A stretch of 64,000 bases of DNA, taken from contig JAVHNS010000003.1 of assembly GCA_036872755.1 (NCBI GenBank), positions 2,046,001 through 2,110,000 of the forward strand, in the 5' to 3' direction. This stretch comes from Orbilia blumenaviensis. Lineage: Eukaryota; Ascomycota; Orbiliomycetes; Orbiliales; Orbiliaceae. The translations under genes were made by a program, and so were the position numbers. The notes under the pieces were generated by a model, which saw only the letters and a list, made by a program, of their open reading frames with translations, was not told the DNA's origin and searched no databases. Position 1 is the stretch's first letter; every line of letters begins with the position of its first letter. Positions 10,428 through 21,431 of this stretch are shown here, piece after piece.

Positions 10428-13400
10428 TGATATTGTAGAAAATGAGAAAGAGCGGAATAGTCCGCGGAGTAATAGCGGCAGGGCAGATAATTAATTAATT
10501 TAATTGGATTCAATTCGGTTCGATGACGATGGTTTTGATTTGACTGATGAAGTCTAAGAGAAAACAAAGGAAGCACCAGCTGTGTTTCAGGTTTTTTTTT
10601 CCTTCCCTTCTCTCCTAGCTCCTGCAGAGTGTTTGAATATCCCCCCAACAATTCAATTTACCTGGCCCTGGAGTTCGGCAGTACCCAGCCGTAGATTAGA
10701 TTGAAAAAAATATTTTAATTAGCTAGTCTGACTGATGGGTTGAAAGCCGAAAGCCGAAGCCAGACAGCTAGCTGTGAGAGAGTCGCGATCGGTGACGTAT
10801 ATTGTAGATGTTCAGATGTATGTTAATGTTAAGGTGAGAAGTGAGAGTGTGGGTAGCAGCAAGGCATTCCTTATAAGGCTCTTCTCTACAAACTAGAAAA
10901 ACAAAGAAGGAAGGAAAGAAAGAAAGAAAGCAAGCCCAGGGACCTGGGCTGATTGCTGTATTGTGTACTGTCACTATCACACCGTTTTTTTATGTGTTCG
11001 CTCGTTCGAATTCGATTAGCCCGGAAATACAACAGTCCATTCGCAGCAGAGTGCTAAAGTAGTAGATGTTACTACGTTATATATTAAGTATATGCGCATA
11101 CAAGTGGGGTGGAAGTAAATCTCTGCGGCTGGCAAAATAAAAATAAAAATACAAAAAAGTCTTGGTTTTTTCTATATATAAATTTACGTGGACCCAGATC
11201 TTCGAATCTTTCCTGTCTTTCAGGTGAGGCGGTGAACCTGAACATTCCCACTGACGAGACCGGAACCAGGCAGGGACCCCCGGCATGTCAACGTCATCAT
11301 CAAACCTGCTCCCACCAACCCCCATTATATACAAGCCTTGTTCATACCAGGAACATAGTAAAGGAAACTGATCATCGCCGAAGCTAAGGGCTTCCCAGCC
11401 AGCCGGGTTTGCTATATTACGCTATTGTATTCTTAGAATATAACTCAAACCGAATATCGAATAATAATATATATTGGGTGCTACAGCTATCGGTTCTCGG
11501 GCTCGCGTGTTGGTGGAGCTAACAGGAATTCTTAAATATTAACATATAGGTAATATATGACATTGGTTGAAGTTCTAGCTGAATATATCAGTTTAAACAT
11601 TCGAATCCTCACCGGTGTCCCGTTTTATCGTTTCGGGATTTAAGTGGATGTGGGCCGTAGTTAGTTAGAAGTGCCGACCTATGGTCGTCCAGCAGGGCAG
11701 CATGTATACCTAATCTCGCAACACATTCGGAGACTTGACGACCTATGCGTCGAAAACGCATTTGCTAACATCAAACAAATGGATATTCTAGTACGTTTTA
11801 GTGGTTTGATTATTAATACTTAATTCTTACTATATCTCCCTAAATACCTATCTACTAGTCAAATAGATACTTGGGCTTATACATACTTAAGCGTTTAAGT
11901 ATATTTGAAGGCATGCGTCGTATGTAAAGCTCGAAAGTACCTAAGATCTTCTGGCTGGCCAGGCCGACGACAAACAGCGGAGGGTCAGCACCCCCTTTCA
12001 CTTCCCAAGTCATATAATACCTTATAACGTGAATCTTCTCAGTCTTCTATGAAGACCCAAGGGGAGGGGCCACCTGTTTGGTAGTTCGAATAATTCATAT
12101 TAATTCTACATATGCACGTACCAGTCCGGGCACTCTCACCTTAGATTTATATAGACTAGTCAGTTTCGTATTGCAGCTGTTTATCTATCGGCTGGTATCT
12201 AGGTGGTAGATATCACAGGTATGTCTATATAAATACATACCTGTCTTCATATTAACGTCACGGGTAGGTATTTGGACGGACGCTGTGGATGAACGCTGCA
12301 GTGTGTAGTCTAAATTCTTCTGTATTAATAAGTTAATGCGACTATTGATCTCTTCTTTCCATTTCTATCATTGTAACCTTTCTTACATCATTTCACCTAT
12401 TTGCTACTCCAACTTCAATATATCTACATTATTTGATCCTCCCCTGATACGTTCATCTTCCATTCAACTTTGTGTGCGTCTGGAGCCTCCGATAAAAAAT
12501 ATAAAAAAAAAATGCTTAGCATAAATTAAAAGGCTTCGGCGCTGTTGATACTGCGTGCAAACGTCGATTTGAGCAGGGCCCTATAGAATCTCGTCTCAAA
12601 AGGTACTTTAACGTTGAGTACCGTACGGGGTTTTGGCTGGTTTCTCGTGACGGTTTGTAGGAAAAAGGGTACTTAAAACAATATAAATAATGGTTTGGAT
12701 AAGAATAAAACGGTCTGCCTCCTTCCTGACACCCTTTAGCATCCAGAAGTAGCCCCAGAAAAGTATCCAAAACCCCCTACGATATATATATACATATATA
12801 TAGAATTGGAAGAGGAGTTTAAGATTGTATTAGCAGCGACGCAATTATACATAACTGGGCTGTCGGGCAGTCAGTGGGTCGGCTGAGATTACTCGCACAT
12901 GATATGTATTGCATAAGTACCAGGTAAGTACCGTAGGGGAAATCGTGCGTTTTTGGGACTATAATGTGTCTCGAAGACGCCTTAATTAAAGCACTCTTTC
13001 AGATGTCTTGACTACCGTGAAGCCCAATTTAAAACTGGCTTGTGTTTGTACTTACCTACCTACATACCTATATAGGTACACATGTTGGATCACACCGATG
13101 AACTAACTATGTGCCTCCGGAGAGTTGGTCCAGTGTACTTTCTCTAGGAGAGGTAACATCGGGGGGGCGTCATGTCAGATTCGGAATCTTTTCCCAGGCG
13201 TGCGCAGGTACCCGCCAAGCCTCTTGGGAGAGACAAAAGCCGTCGGAGCTGTATATTATCGTTGGCACGATCTATGCAGGCCGTTTCCATTATTATACCA
13301 TGCATCCTATACTGCTGGTATACTTTTAGTTTATTTTATTTGTGAGTGTTTCTGCGGGATCATCTTGGATCTGTATGATCGTATTTTGTTGGATAGGTAT

Positions 13401-14250
13401 ATAGGTATGTATATATAAAATATATGTGAATACCTATATAGAACGGCCTGGACCCGCATTGCATCCCGCATCGAGTCGACATCCACATTCTCCGAACCTC
13501 TTTCTCTTCCTCCTCCCCTGCGCAGCCCTGGCTTTGGTGCATTACTTGCAAGTTACAGTCACAGACAAACAGACAGACACGACTCGGGTTTTGTGGCGCT
13601 CAGCGGTCTGTTCGATCAGCCCAGGAGGCTTATAAATACCTAAGTACAAGAAAACATCATACAAACCGACTGTTGATTATTGATTGTTGGGGAAGAGAGA
13701 GAAGAAAAAAAAAAAAAAATACTCAATTCAACTGCGCTCCCTTATAATATCATACAAACTTAATAGAGGGAGTAAAAAGAAGGAAGACTCCGAACCGAAA
13801 TATTCTATGCATGTGCTTTGGTAATCAGCTCGAAACCAGCACGCACGCTAGTTACTTAAGAAAGTAGTTAAGTTGAGTTGAGCTATAGCACGGCCCGTGC
13901 TATTAATATTATTTTATCCTGAACGTTCCTGTTCCTGTTTCCAGTTTCCGATCAGGTTCCGGTCAGGGGAAGAAGAAGAAAAATTAAAGGAAGGAAGGAA
14001 GGGAGGTAAGCAACTAACTGACTACCTAGACTAATACTTACCCTCCTCTCAATTCGATTCTTTCGATATTCAGAGTTAACTTAACCTTATAATAGTTACT
14101 CGGCCATGGTAATACCTGGTTAAAAAAGGTACGGTTGACCGGCCCCGGGGCTTGCAGATTGATTAATCTAAACTGGAAACTAACCTGACCTGACTGTTAA
14201 CTACACCAAGCGACGGGCTGCCCAAGATACCTACCTACCGAGCTGCAACT

Positions 14251-14269
14251 CACACACACACACACACAC
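14251..14269 (+). repeat. (CA)n dinucleotide repeat
   Basis: Nine and a half CA units about 260 bp upstream of the palmitoyltransferase start. Confidence 0.9.
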
Positions 14270-14495
14270 GAAACCGACCTCCATCAGAACCAAGAGAGCC
14301 TCAGCTCTCTCTCTCTCAGCTCCAACCCAGCCGAATCCAACAGCGCGCCCGCGCGAACAGAACCCGCGAGACACCGGGTCTGGCCCTCCATATTCCTCTA
14401 TCGTATATCGGTATCATATATACATACATACTCCTTTACTTGAAAAAAAAAAAAACAAAAAAACAAGTAGATAGAAGTAGTATATATGATAACGT

Positions 14496-14525
14496 AACAG
14501 CAACAGCAACAGCAACAGCAACAAT
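14496..14525 (+). repeat. (AACAGC)n repeat in the 5' leader
   Basis: Five tandem AACAGC units followed by an AAT triplet run that ends at the ATG of the palmitoyltransferase. It probably lies in the 5' untranslated region. The frame is also open upstream of the ATG, but that part is low complexity. Confidence 0.85.
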
Positions 14526-14532
14526 AATAATA

Positions 14533-16251
14533 ATGCCGTCCTACTACCCCGTCAGCTCATCCTCCCGCCCGTCCTCCTCCTCCTCGAACGACTCTTCCCG
14601 CTCCCGTCCTTCCGGCGGACCTCCCAAACACTCTACATCGCGCCGTCCCCGCATTCTCCGACGTCTCGACAACCTCTTCTGCAGCTGCATCACATACTTC
14701 CCGCTCGCTATCGTCTATGGCGCAACCGCCTGGGCCGTCTGGGTCGAGGCTTACAGCATCTCATGGTCCTCCATAGGCGGTGCCAGGGGCCATTTTTTGG
14801 CGTTTCTGGGTATATTGTTCTATTGGATGCTTAACTGGAGCTATACGGTAGCTACGTTTTCCAGTCCGGGGACGCCTTTGGAGCAGGTAAAACTCTCTCT
14901 CTCTCTCTTTATATTATATACTTCACCACTCCTAAGAATAAAGTAAAACTAATTCAAATTGATCGATCGATTAATATAGAAATCAAAGTACTCATCCCTC
15001 CCAACGCACTCCAGCTCCTCCATCACCGTCAAAGCCTCAGGCGAAGAGCGCTTCTGCAAAAAATGCCAATGCCGCAAGCCCGACCGCACGCACCACTGCT
15101 CGACCTGCAACACCTGCGTCCTAAAAATGGACCACCACTGTCCCTGGCTGGCTAACTGTCTTGGAATCACGAACTACAAACCCTTCGTCTTGTTCACCTT
15201 CTACCTTGCGGTGTTCTGTCTATACTGCTGTTTGATATCCAGCGTGTGGATCTGGGAGGTTATCTTTAAAGACGCACGGTTTGCGGAACAGTACATGCCT
15301 ATCAATTGGATTCTGTTGGCGGTTATTAGTGGGGTTGTCGGGATTGTGGTTACTGGTTTTTCGGGGTATCATTTTTATTTGGTATTTAAGGGGGAGACTA
15401 CTATCGAAAGTATGGAGAAGACGAGGTATCTTACTCCGTTAAGGAAGAAGAATAATATTCCTTGGGGGGCGAACCTTTTGGGAGGTGGAGCGGGTAATGG
15501 GGTTATGGGCCCCTCGGCGTTGGAGATGAGGGAGAGGGAGAGGTATAATGAGTATTTGATCGAAGAGACATCGAGGGAGATGCCGAATGCGTTTGACCTT
15601 GGGTGGAAAACGAACTTTGTGCAGGTGTTTGGCACACAGCCGGTGTTATGGTTCGTGCCGGTTAGGAACTCGGTCGGGGATGGGTGGGTGTGGGAGACCA
15701 GTCAACGGTGGAAAGACGCGCAGAGAGAACTACAGGATAGGAAGAGAAGGGAAGCGGCGGCGGATCAAGAGAGGATGAGACGTGCGGGATGGGGGGGCGA
15801 TGAGATTGAAGAATCGAATTCTGGAACAGCGAACGGGTATGCTGGATCTGGAGCTACACCTTGGACGAGACAGGCTATTACTGGACTACCCAGTCCGGGG
15901 GAGATGTTGGGGTCTAGTAAAGCGGCTAGGATATTAGGTGCCAGGGAGGAGGAGTTTAGCCATGGACTCGGAGGGTCGAGGTATTCGCCTAATACGGCGT
16001 TGAATAGTAAGGAGATGAATATGAGGATGCAGGATTTGAAGAAGAAGAGCAAGAAGGTGGTTATGAGTCGGGATGAGTTGAGTGATGAGGATGATGAGGA
16101 TATTGATTATGATACGACTTCTGAGGGAGAGGCTGGGTTTGGGGTTAATGGTAAGAGGAAGAATGGGGAGAGTTCGAAGAGTGCTGGTGGTGTTTCTTCT
16201 GCGAATTCTTTAAATAGGAAAGAAGTTGATAATTGGAGCGAAGGGTGGTGA
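14533..16251 (+). CDS. pfa3: DHHC palmitoyltransferase, PFA3-like
   Basis: Exons 14533-14886 and 14980-16251 (93-nt intron) give 541 aa. DHHC enzymes attach palmitate to cysteines of membrane-associated proteins; yeast Pfa3 acts at the vacuole on Vac8. Seen: a Ser-rich N-terminus; two membrane spans (about 55-75 and 88-108); a cysteine-rich domain with FCKKC, CRKPDRTHHC and CSTC; the catalytic DHHC at 169-172; and two further spans (about 185-207 and 225-250). TTIE (258-261) is the usual TTxE motif, and a later TNFVQVFG segment fits the PaCCT motif. The C-terminal 200 residues are charged and disordered. The ATG follows an AACAGC/AAT repeat and begins the Ser-rich tail. PFA3 is the best assignment from the cysteine-rich domain; another fungal DHHC paralogue is possible. 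Confidence 0.92.
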
Positions 16252-17083
16252 ATATAGTACGTCCCTCTTTTTGAAGAATGAAAGAAAGAAAAAAAGGAAG
16301 AAAAGAGAAGAAGAAGAGTAATAATTCTGTAATGGGTATAATCGGTGATGAGGAGGGGAAGTAATATCACCATCATGAAGAAGGTATCATTGGCATGCAT
16401 CGGGCTCCTCTTCTTTTCTTCTTTGCATCATTACTACTATTACCATACACACACACACATTGTACTTTTATATCCTCCCACGATCAGCTGGTTTTTTATT
16501 GGGGGCGCTCTGGACTGTTTCCTTTTTCTCTCTCCTTGGATTGCATTGGTTTAGTTTTTGACTGCTCGGCTTCTTTTATATGTAGTATTAGTTAGCAGTG
16601 TATCACAACCACTGGATTTTCCTTTTTCACGATGCATCGATGCCAGTGCCTCTTTATCAGCTCTCTTATCCTATAATATAATATGCTAAAACCATCCTCA
16701 TAAGCCCCCTTCTCTACGCCCAAGGCTAGATAATGTCTAATAAACCCACGAAATAGAGAAAAAAATCTGGAAAAGAAAGCCCTCCTCCCAGTCTTTGGTA
16801 ATAAAATACAGGTAGCATAAAAGCGAATAATAAAAACGCCCAGACTCCCTCCATAACGATAGACAGTGAAAGTAATAGTAATCAACTTGAGGATGAAAAA
16901 AAAGGTTGGATACAGAAAAAACTCCCCTCTCACCCTCCCGCTAACAAGGTAATCGTAATCGTCCCAATCCCACTTCATAAATATTCTTACACACACGCAC
17001 ACTTCCCTAAGAAAAAACCCAAGTACGTCGTCCCTCTCTCTTTAAGTAAAAGATAGAAAAGGGGTTAGGAAAGAGGGGATATT
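16252..17083. other. Intergenic, convergent 3' regions
   Basis: 832 bp between the ends of the palmitoyltransferase and UBC6 genes. It is A/T-rich with GAAA runs and a short CA run. Nothing coding is seen. Confidence 0.6.
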
Positions 17084-18332
17084 TCACATCTTCTTAACAA
17101 CCAACGCTATCAAGATAGCCACTAGTATAGAAATCGCGAGGTCGATATACCCGGCTGTATGGTCAGCATCATTCGTTCTGTTCACAATCTGCATCGGCAC
17201 CGCTCCTGGCGCAGCAACTACCTGCGGCGCTGCGATGTTACCCGGCGCACCTCCACCGGCCAGCACCTGCTGTGGTTGTTGCTGCTGCGGATGTCCCGGA
17301 CCGAAGGGGATGAACATCGCCGGCTCCTGCTGGTCTTCTTGTTGCTGCTGCTGTTGCTGAGCAGGCTGTCTTCGCTCCACGACCTGCTGTGGCGACTGCT
17401 GCTGCTGCTGCGGTTCCGATTGAGTAGTAGCAGGAGTAGTAGCAGGAGCAGGAGCAGTAGCGGGAGCACTAGCATCCTCCGCCTTCTCCACATCCTTCCC
17501 ATCCTCTCCTTCCTTCTTCGCCACCATATCCTCTTTATACCCAAACCTCAGCTCCGGTGGGACCTCAGGCTCAGTAGTCCCGCTGTCTTCGGGCACATCC
17601 ATCGCCTCTTCCTCTCCACCCCCACCGCACTCCGAGCACTTCCACTCTTTCGATTTCTTGGCCATATCCCGCTTTATCTCCGGCGGACACGAAAGCCCAC
17701 CGATCTGTCCCTGTGGATCGGTGTCCATGTGCGCTCTTAACGCAACTATTTCCAAAGCAATCCCTCATTAGCCCCAAAATCCCACTATAACAACAACCCT
17801 ACGAATAAAAAAAAAAAAAATGAAAAGAAGAAGAAGAAACAGAGAAAATACGCACTCAAAGCCAATCGAATACTCCAACTCGGCTGCCAAGTCTCCTCAT
17901 GATACCCCGAAATACTCAAACATATATCCTTATTAACCTCAAACCTCCCACTCGGCGTCAAGAATCTAAACATAGGCGGTCTCATGGGGTAATTCGGTGA
18001 CAACAAAATTCTTCCATGGTAGAATCCACCCGCGAACGGTGATGGTTCGGGAGGACCGCGGATTGTAAAATGCCATTCGAAGAGATTGTGTTCCAGTGGA
18101 GAGGCGGTGAAGTCGCGGGAGGGGGATGTAGCTATTTCTTGGGCTTCTTTGACTGTTTTATTTATAAAACCATACATATATTATTTGTTCTTTGGTTAGC
18201 CCGTGGATATGCGTTTAAAAATGTCGGGGTACGAGGACATGATTAGGAGAGAGAGGAGGGGGGGGAATACGAACGTATGCGACGGACTCCCGGAGAGCTT
18301 TTGTTGTACTTGACGGGGTTGGCGGATGCCAT
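17084..18332 (-). CDS. ubc6: UBC6-type ER-anchored ubiquitin-conjugating enzyme E2
   Basis: Exons 18275-18332, 17856-18152 and 17084-17745 give 338 aa. The product should be the tail-anchored E2 of ER-associated degradation, working with Doa10-type ligases. Seen: the start MASANPVKYNKSSPGVRRI joined across intron 1 to LKEAQEIA; an E2 core with PNYPMRPPMFRFLTPSGRF, where TPSGRF replaces the usual HPN region as in the UBC6/UBE2J class; likely active-site C97 in DICLSISGYH; a long Gln-, Ala- and Pro-rich linker; and a hydrophobic C-terminal anchor ending in KKM with the tail to the lumen. Intron 1 uses an unusual GTTCGT donor, required by the frame. The linker is longer and more Gln-rich than in yeast. 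It converges on the palmitoyltransferase gene. Confidence 0.93.
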
Positions 18333-19530
18333 GATGTGCGTGATATGATCGGATACGATAGAGAGGATGGATGCGACTAGTTGGCTCACAGCCCAGATGC
18401 TAATTGTATCCGAATCCGACCGGCGGGGCTCTTTTTTCTTCTAGTATAGGTAACTACCAGTAATAACCGCAGCGAGAGCAGTAGTAATAGTAATAGTGCA
18501 GTAGTAAGAAGTAATAGTAGTAGAGATGGTAGTAGTAGTAGCGATGGTGAAGCAGATGAAGACCGCGTTGATAAGGCCGGTCGGGTAATATTACGTGATA
18601 GAAAGGTAAATCGAGTGCAGGTTGTATCTGTAGAGAAACCACTGGCTGTTGTGTTCAGTTCGGGGTTTTTTTGGTTTGGCGATGTTGCTGTGGTGTAATA
18701 TATATATCACGCTGTCTTAACTGGGTTGTCCCGGTATTCCCGTTAGCCAGCCTTTGGGGGGGGGGCAAGGATCGAAGCGGTGTGTGGCAATGATGTGCGT
18801 AGTTACGACTCAGGACTTAAATACACTGTGTATATAGGCAATTAATAGAGGGTATCAATGGGGTATAACTACTACTAATAGCTGAGTTGCTATAGTATAG
18901 CTCCGAGTGGGTAGGTACCTACCTAATAGGTAGATGCTCGATAGATATCGATGGGAGGTTCGTAGCTGAGTATCTACCTATCTATGTCTGTAAGGTTACG
19001 GGGCGGCCTGATTTGGGAAAACAAGCCAGGCTGGAACAATCTGAACCTTTGACTGGTCCTGCCGGTTGCTGCCCAGCCCGGTTCGCTTTCGGAACAAACC
19101 GTCGTTGTTCCCGTTCGCGCGCTGCACAACTGCCTGCACTGGCATGATGGTGCAGTATATTTATAATCCGCGTTCCGATTTGGGCATCTCAACGCATAAA
19201 ATACAACAATTTCTCAATTCAATAAAAACCATAAACTAGATTGCAATTGGAGGTCCATTATATTACACTGCGGTTTTTGTATAGAACTCCATCATTGTGA
19301 AAGCTGAAGGGGTGTAAAAAATCCAAGCCAAGCCTGGTATACATATATTCTTTATATACACTCTAACCACATAATGAGAAAAAGTAGATACAGAAGCGTA
19401 ACAATATACCTAAGATTTACAAGTAAATGCACACAAAATGAATGCATACAATAACAATAGAAACGTATTACAGAAAGACAATACAAGAAACATGAACATG
19501 AACACCGCTGTATAAATATATATATAAAAT
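18333..19530. other. Intergenic, upstream of UBC6
   Basis: About 1.2 kb. A run of AGT/TAG triplets (about 18470-18545) lies close upstream of UBC6. Around 18910-18980 there is a cluster of GTAGGTACCTACC-type palindromic words with GATA-containing stretches. No gene is seen. Confidence 0.5.
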
Positions 19531-20580
19531 TTAGGACAGCTTATTCGGCGGCGGCTCAAAATACGGCGGCCGGGCCTCATCCTCAAACTCTGTCGGCTCA
19601 CCATCCTCAAACGGCGGATTAAAGAACCATTTCTGACCTGTACACCTGACCACGGGACTAATCCCACCCCCATCATCCCTATCAAAAGTCGACAGCGCCA
19701 CATACCTCGAATCCACAAGCCTCAGATGATCAGCCATAGTATACTCCTTATAAACCGCGCCCTTAACCGCCTTAACAGTCGTAGCGTTATTCCCCTCATC
19801 GTAGATATTCGGCCCCCAGCACGCACCGGTGTACATAGCCGGCACGAACGGCCCGAACGGCTGATCCCGACTTTGGAAATAAAACACCCAAAGCTGTTTA
19901 GGATCCCTACCGGTGTAATCACACTTCTCGGACCTAACCGCGTGCGGCACGGTCTCAATATTCGCGCCTTCATCCGCCTCTTTATCACGAACGATCGCTA
20001 AACATCGTTTTGTACGTTTATTCTGCAACTGTCCTAACGCATAATCATGCAGCGCGACTCCAAATGGGTTGTAATTTATCAACTCCCCTTCTTTACCCTC
20101 GGATCCGATGAACCCCCACATTGTCCCATCGGTGCTTTTATCGTTATCGTGGTCGGGTAGACATTTAACTTCCTCCCTCCACCGGTTGGGATCATACTGC
20201 TCCTTCGGTTTGTTATTGATCTCCCATATTACTTTCGGATTAGTGATCTCGCGTACACCGACGGGCTCGTGTTCTCCGGTGCTATCTAACGCCGCACCGT
20301 CGTATAGACAGAACGCGCCTTGGAATTCGGGATAGGTGCTTGCTGCGCTGTCGAGGAATTCCAGGTCGGGGTTGTGTTCTATGGCGATTAGGTTGCCGTG
20401 CCAGGCGACGGTTTGGAGGTGGTTGGCGAACATTGCTGGGATGTCTGAGAAGGCGCCGGCGGAGGCTAGGTGTGCGCCGAAGGCGGTTATTAGGAAGGTG
20501 CAGAGGGATGTGGGTGTTATTGCTTGCCAGAGGTGGTGGGCTTGTCGGCGCCGGTGCCGTGAAGGGAGGAGGTGAAGCAT
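19531..20580 (-). CDS. Unidentified, possibly secreted protein
   Basis: Single open frame of 349 aa. I do not recognise the family. Near the N-terminus a basic stretch (RHRRRQ) precedes a hydrophobic segment (about 23-42, ending in LASAGA). This looks like a signal peptide with a long n-region, or a signal anchor. The rest has several Cys, an N-glycosylation-type NAT site, and many Trp, Phe and Tyr. One stretch (KRCLAIV, then QLWVFYF) recalls the CLAV...QxW repeats of ricin-B-like beta-trefoils, but a single partial match proves nothing. The C-terminus is acidic and proline-rich. The ATG is preceded by G and then A24. Coding is supported by length, an even mix of amino acids and the absence of low complexity. 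Confidence 0.75.
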   Translation of the reverse strand: MLHLLPSRHRRRQAHHLWQAITPTSLCTFLITAFGAHLASAGAFSDIPAMFANHLQTVAWHGNLIAIEHNPDLEFLDSAASTYPEFQGAFCLYDGAALDSTGEHEPVGVREITNPKVIWEINNKPKEQYDPNRWREEVKCLPDHDNDKSTDGTMWGFIGSEGKEGELINYNPFGVALHDYALGQLQNKRTKRCLAIVRDKEADEGANIETVPHAVRSEKCDYTGRDPKQLWVFYFQSRDQPFGPFVPAMYTGACWGPNIYDEGNNATTVKAVKGAVYKEYTMADHLRLVDSRYVALSTFDRDDGGGISPVVRCTGQKWFFNPPFEDGEPTEFEDEARPPYFEPPPNKLS

Positions 20581-20581
20581 C

Positions 20582-20617
<36 letters not shown>

Positions 20618-21431
20618 TCCAGATATATATTTCCCCTCCGACCGCCAGCCAGTCAGGCCGGTTTTATTATCCAAATTTCGATCCTTTTTATAATATCAAT
20701 AATAAAAAAGAGAGAGGTTCTATCGACTCGGGTATATCTCGATCCCCTCTAATACATCCAATATCCACCAAAAGATCTAGAGTTGCGAATAAACTACGTA
20801 TAAGTCGACAATAAAGTAGAGAATACCGTATTTCAAATTTCTACCACACCGAATACAAAGAAAATCCCCTAAGTACTTATTCAAGCATAAAAGAAGAAAG
20901 CCTAGCGAGAAGCTCCAGGCGTTCTGTTGGAAGGAATATAATTCTCGAAACAACCCTATGGAATCCCTTCTAAAAAGGCTTAGATTGGAAGTTTTCATTC
21001 TACTTATATTATATTATTTACGCACGTGCATACCGGAACGTATAAATACTCACCTACTGGCCTACAGAGCTCCCCTGGTAAATTTCTTTCTTTCTACTAG
21101 GCACGCATCCCTCGATCCCAGACCCAAATGCTTATGAATGTGGCACAAGCATATAATTGACGGTTAGTTCGGGGCACGGCTATAAGCCTGCCCTGTTGGT
21201 TATATCAGAAGAAGTCCATTTATTAAGCCATCCATCGGCAGTCTATGTACAAATAATAGAAAAGACCACAAACTTCCGACGCCTGATCCCATTATAAACC
21301 TAGCATACTTTTGTCCCACTAACAAAATAAAAATAAAATAAAATAAAAAATGTAAAACCATTACTTTCATCATCACGGTTCGAAGGCGATAGAAAGAGAG
21401 CTAGCTAGAGATATACTGGAGGGGATCAAAA
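20581..21431. other. Intergenic between the unidentified gene and TFIIIC gene
   Basis: It begins with a T24/A12 tract, then AT-rich sequence with no supportable gene. A short open frame at about 20777-20998 on the minus strand has no recognisable features. Confidence 0.55.
20582..20617. repeat. T24-A12 homopolymer junction
   Basis: Twenty-four T followed by twelve A on the plus strand. Read on the minus strand it is T12-A24 directly before G and the start codon of the unidentified gene. It is a perfect inverted repeat over the inner 24 bases. Confidence 0.9.

Larger units (their letters stand above)
9751..14532. other. 4.8 kb gene-free divergent intergenic region
   Basis: Between the rhomboid and palmitoyltransferase starts I see no supportable gene. 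The flanks are CT/GA-rich and microsatellite-rich, as in promoters and long leaders. The centre (about 11400-13450) is AT-rich, with many copies of short ACCTAC/GTAGGT-like words, for example around 13060-13080. A degraded transposon or a non-coding RNA is possible but not shown. Confidence 0.5.

Noticed and set aside
12516..12770. Small minus-strand frame sharing a short RRDSIG peptide with a frame near 20777-20998, a possible dispersed repeat
   Set aside because: The shared part is very short, and neither sequence shows terminal repeats or transposase features.
17159..17740. 193-codon Leu/Arg/Ser-rich plus-strand frame
   Set aside because: Antisense shadow of the Gln-rich UBC6 linker.
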